A DNA stretch of 51,859 nt from assembly GCA_017613735.1 (NCBI GenBank), contig JAGADF010000002.1, positions 1 to 51,859 of the forward strand. The letters are read 5' to 3'. This document shows positions 50,449 to 51,859 of the stretch, one piece after another; within the stretch, counting starts at the first letter, position 1; every line of letters starts with the position of its first letter. The notes beneath the pieces are model-generated. The model made no database searches. It saw only the letters and a program-made list of their open reading frames with translations, and was not told where the DNA came from. Source of the DNA: Clostridia bacterium. GTDB lineage: Bacteria > Bacillota > Clostridia > Oscillospirales > Acutalibacteraceae. The position numbers were made by a program, and so were the translations under genes.

Positions 50449-50886
50449 TCACTCCGCACGCTTTTTAAGCGCTTCGCATATTTCGGCAGGGTTACCATTC
50501 ACCGAATCGTAACGGTAATCATAATCGCCGCCGTCAAATACTCCGTGCTTGCCCTCAAGCATACGTGCAACGGGCTCGGGCAGAACGCCGTGCATTCTCT
50601 GTTTAAAGCGCTCCTTTATCGTGTCAATATCAGCGCTCGCGAGAATCCTTACCGCACCGTCCGGCAACATTTTCACAAGCTCTGACTCGGTTATTACATA
50701 TATAATATTGTTGCCTGAAACAGCATCAAGAAGCTTTTGCTTAAACAAAGCCACAGCCTCGCTCTCGGATTTTGCCATTTTCAGATAATCCCGCCCCGAA
50801 ATAATCTCGGCAGGGATTGTTTTTTTAATTTCATCTGCAAGGGTTGACTTTCCCGTGCAGTTCTCCCCGATAATTGCTATTAACAT
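50449..50886 (-). CDS. P-loop NTPase / nucleoside-kinase-like protein
   Basis: About 145 aa from ATG 50886, which has aggaag before it; the frame runs upstream without a ribosome site. Walker A GENCTGKST at residues 7-15, then SGRDYLK, ERFKQRMHG as a possible lid region and YDYRYD. Size and plan suggest a small kinase of the AAA_17/adenylate-kinase-like type. Substrate unknown. Confidence 0.75.
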   Translation of the reverse strand: MLIAIIGENCTGKSTLADEIKKTIPAEIISGRDYLKMAKSESEAVALFKQKLLDAVSGNNIIYVITESELVKMLPDGAVRILASADIDTIKERFKQRMHGVLPEPVARMLEGKHGVFDGGDYDYRYDSVNGNPAEICEALKKRAE

Positions 50887-50951
50887 ATTATCAACTTCCT
50901 TTTTGTTTATGAGTTGATTATATAACAGATTGGAAATTTTGTAAACCGACA

Positions 50952-51012
50952 CCCGCAAATGCGTCTACCAAAACAAGGTGACGGTGATTCAACATCTAAT
51001 TAGAAACAAAAA
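50952..51012. repeat. Direct repeat copy 1, downstream of rRNA operon
   Basis: About 60 bp that recur at 51194-51256 with about 85-90 percent identity (core aaggtgacggtg, then tcaacatctaattagaaa). Each copy is followed on the plus strand by an A-rich tract and a different hairpin. The 327 bp from 50959 to 51285 hold no gene I can support. Confidence 0.8.
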
Positions 51013-51013
51013 G

Positions 51014-51037
51014 AACAGACATCCGAAGATGTCTGTT
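51014..51037 (-). terminator. Hairpin after repeat copy 1
   Basis: Perfect 10-bp stem aacagacatc (51014-51023) with complement at 51028-51037; T-run only on the minus strand. A second terminator for rRNA-operon read-through. Confidence 0.7.
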
Positions 51038-51193
51038 GTGTCACTTAATTCCTGTCAAATTTTCTTTACTCCCTGTCGGTCAGAAACATGGTCGCCTTGC
51101 TCGCTTGGAGCGCTTCGCAATTCTCCCTGTTTCTTCCTGCTCACACCCTCCCTTTGTCTGCCACAGGCAGCGGGATGACGTGAGCCAGTTAAC

Positions 51194-51256
51194 AGCCGCA
51201 ACGCGTCTGCCGAAACAAGGTGACGGTGGTTCAACATCTAATTAGAAAACAAAAAA
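51194..51256. repeat. Direct repeat copy 2
   Basis: Second copy of the 50952-51012 sequence in the same orientation, about 242 bp away. It abuts the terminator of the rRNA/tRNA operon. Confidence 0.8.
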
Positions 51257-51284
51257 GAGAAATGCCAAATGGCATTTCTCTTTT
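51253..51284 (-). terminator. Terminator of the rRNA/tRNA operon
   Basis: Perfect 14-bp stem (51253-51266 with 51271-51284), AAAT loop, right after the 3' end of tRNA-Asn, T-run on the minus strand. Confidence 0.9.
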
Positions 51285-51285
51285 T

Positions 51286-51361
51286 TGGCTCCCCCAGTTG
51301 GACTCGAACCAACGACACCGCGGTTAACAGCCGCGTGCTCTACCGACTGAGCTATGGAGGA
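51286..51361 (-). tRNA. tRNA-Asn (anticodon GTT), CCA encoded
   Basis: 76 nt including CCA. Acceptor TCCTCCA/TGGGGGA pairs over 7 bp; TAGCTCAGTCGGTAGAGCA D-arm, GGTTCGAGTCC T-arm; anticodon loop CTGTTAA gives GTT. Last gene of the operon. Confidence 0.96.
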
Positions 51362-51370
51362 ATATCTAAA

Positions 51371-51390
51371 CCTCCCGAATAATCGAGAGG
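51371..51390 (-). other. Hairpin between 5S rRNA and tRNA-Asn
   Basis: Stem cctcccga/tcgagagg (one G-T pair) without a long T-run. More likely a processing stem than a terminator, since a tRNA follows. Confidence 0.5.
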
Positions 51391-51395
51391 TTTGT

Positions 51396-51510
<115 letters not shown>

Positions 51511-51580
51511 TGATTAACTGTCTTTCGACCGCTAATCTATGTACCCAAAAGGGCTTGGAACACAAGCACCGAGGGTTCAA

Positions 51581-51653
51581 TGACCCGTAGCGGATTCGAA
51601 CCGCTGTTGCCGGCGTGAGAGGCCGGAGTCTTAGGCCACTTGACCAACGGGCC
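51581..51653 (-). tRNA. tRNA-Glu (anticodon CTC), no encoded CCA
   Basis: 73 nt. Acceptor GGCCCGT/ACGGGTC, TTGGTCAAGTGGCCTAAGAC D-arm, anticodon loop CTCTCAC giving CTC, T-arm GGTTCGAATCC. The 3' end continues ATTG, so CCA must be added by nucleotidyltransferase, unlike the two neighbouring tRNAs. It lies between 23S and 5S. Confidence 0.93.
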
Positions 51654-51666
51654 GTTTATAAACAAA

Positions 51667-51742
51667 TGGTACACCTTCAGGGACTCGAACCCTGGACACC
51701 CTGATTAAGAGTCAGGTGCTCTACCAGCTGAGCTAAAGGTGC
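51667..51742 (-). tRNA. tRNA-Lys (anticodon CTT), CCA encoded
   Basis: 76 nt including CCA. Acceptor GCACCTT/AAGGTGT, D-arm TTAGCTCAGCTGGTAGAGCA, anticodon loop CTCTTAA giving CTT, T-arm GGTTCGAGTCC. First gene after the 23S. Confidence 0.96.
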
Positions 51743-51820
51743 ATATAAAAATTACACCCTAAAAACTGAACAAAGGGAGCTTGGGGAAGTGAGATTTGAG
51801 AGAAATAAGAACCAAGAATT

Positions 51821-51859
51821 GGTCAAGCCCTCGACCTATTAGTATCGCTTAGCTGAATA
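51821..51859 (-). rRNA. rrl: 23S rRNA, 3' end (partial)
   Basis: The minus strand reads ...taagcgatactaataggtcgagggcttgacc, the conserved 3' end of 23S rRNA (ACTAATAGGTCGAGGGCTT). The rest lies outside the window. The 78-bp spacer to tRNA-Lys has no other feature. Confidence 0.93.

Noticed and set aside
51055-51245. Short open frames in the region after the rRNA operon as genes
   Set aside because: No ribosome sites, skewed composition and overlap with repeats and hairpins; no recognisable protein.
50952-51256. Direct repeats next to tRNA-Asn as attL/attR of an integrated element
   Set aside because: The repeats do not include tRNA sequence, lie only about 240 bp apart and enclose no integrase or other gene.

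Overview
This window reads as ordinary chromosome from a spore-forming, low-to-mid GC Gram-positive of the class Clostridia, most likely an Oscillospirales (Ruminococcus-like) gut bacterium. The evidence is a Firmicutes-type L27 with a cleavable N-terminal extension next to the Prp protease gene, the darA-holB-ricT cluster, spoIID, an LCP protein, a YtrA-type GntR/ABC operon, strong Shine-Dalgarno sites with some TTG/GTG starts, and many alpha- and beta-glycan enzymes. The assignment is by gene content only. I see no prophage, insertion sequence, integrase or CRISPR array.

Layout, 1-14 kb: a LytTR regulator with its DUF3021 membrane partner, a YbaK-type tRNA-editing protein and an HSL-type esterase, all on the minus strand. 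Then come an unrecognised 430-aa protein, a C69 dipeptidase with a Pr6Pr membrane protein, and a plus-strand run of zinc-ribbon protein, GH4 glycosidase, GPH-type sugar symporter and a second zinc-ribbon membrane protein. Next are cysK, an oligo-1,6-glucosidase-like GH13 enzyme and a conserved cysteine-rich protein.

14-29 kb: a small ferredoxin, then a minus-strand run gltA - membrane protein - AEC carrier - darA - holB - ricT. After spoIID follow a GntR/ABC transporter operon with a near-consensus promoter and a YtrA-type operator, an aroE-aroK fusion, and a plus-strand run of metallophosphoesterase, GDPD and prepilin peptidase (with an unusual charged insertion).

29-41 kb: a Fur/Zur-like regulator heads an operon of znuA, znuC, znuB and a lipoprotein, with a 7-1-7 palindrome beside the promoter. 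Glycogen phosphorylase and a neopullulanase-like GH13 enzyme form an operon whose promoter is nearly the same 40 bp as that of the GH13 alpha-glucosidase 24 kb away. Then rsmA (ksgA), a YfbR-like HD nucleotidase and the rplU-prp-rpmA ribosomal operon.

41-51.9 kb: an LCP protein with a repeated acidic motif, a GH51 arabinofuranosidase and a zinc-ribbon paralogue form one run. A pyrophosphatase-like/Nudix fusion is followed by a COG2426 membrane protein. A two-component system has an unusually large sensor. nadE is preceded by a small ribbon-helix-helix gene with a striking 15-bp-arm palindrome in its promoter. A GNAT and a P-loop protein follow. The window ends in the tail of an rRNA operon read on the minus strand: 23S 3' end, tRNA-Lys(CTT), tRNA-Glu(CTC), 5S, tRNA-Asn(GTT), then terminators and a duplicated sequence of about 60 bp.

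No gene cluster here is clearly a new large system. The best leads are the RHH-nadE pair with its operator, the shared alpha-glucan promoter, the pyrophosphatase-like/Nudix fusion, the repeated motif in the LCP tail, the lipoprotein of the zinc operon and the zinc-ribbon membrane paralogues.
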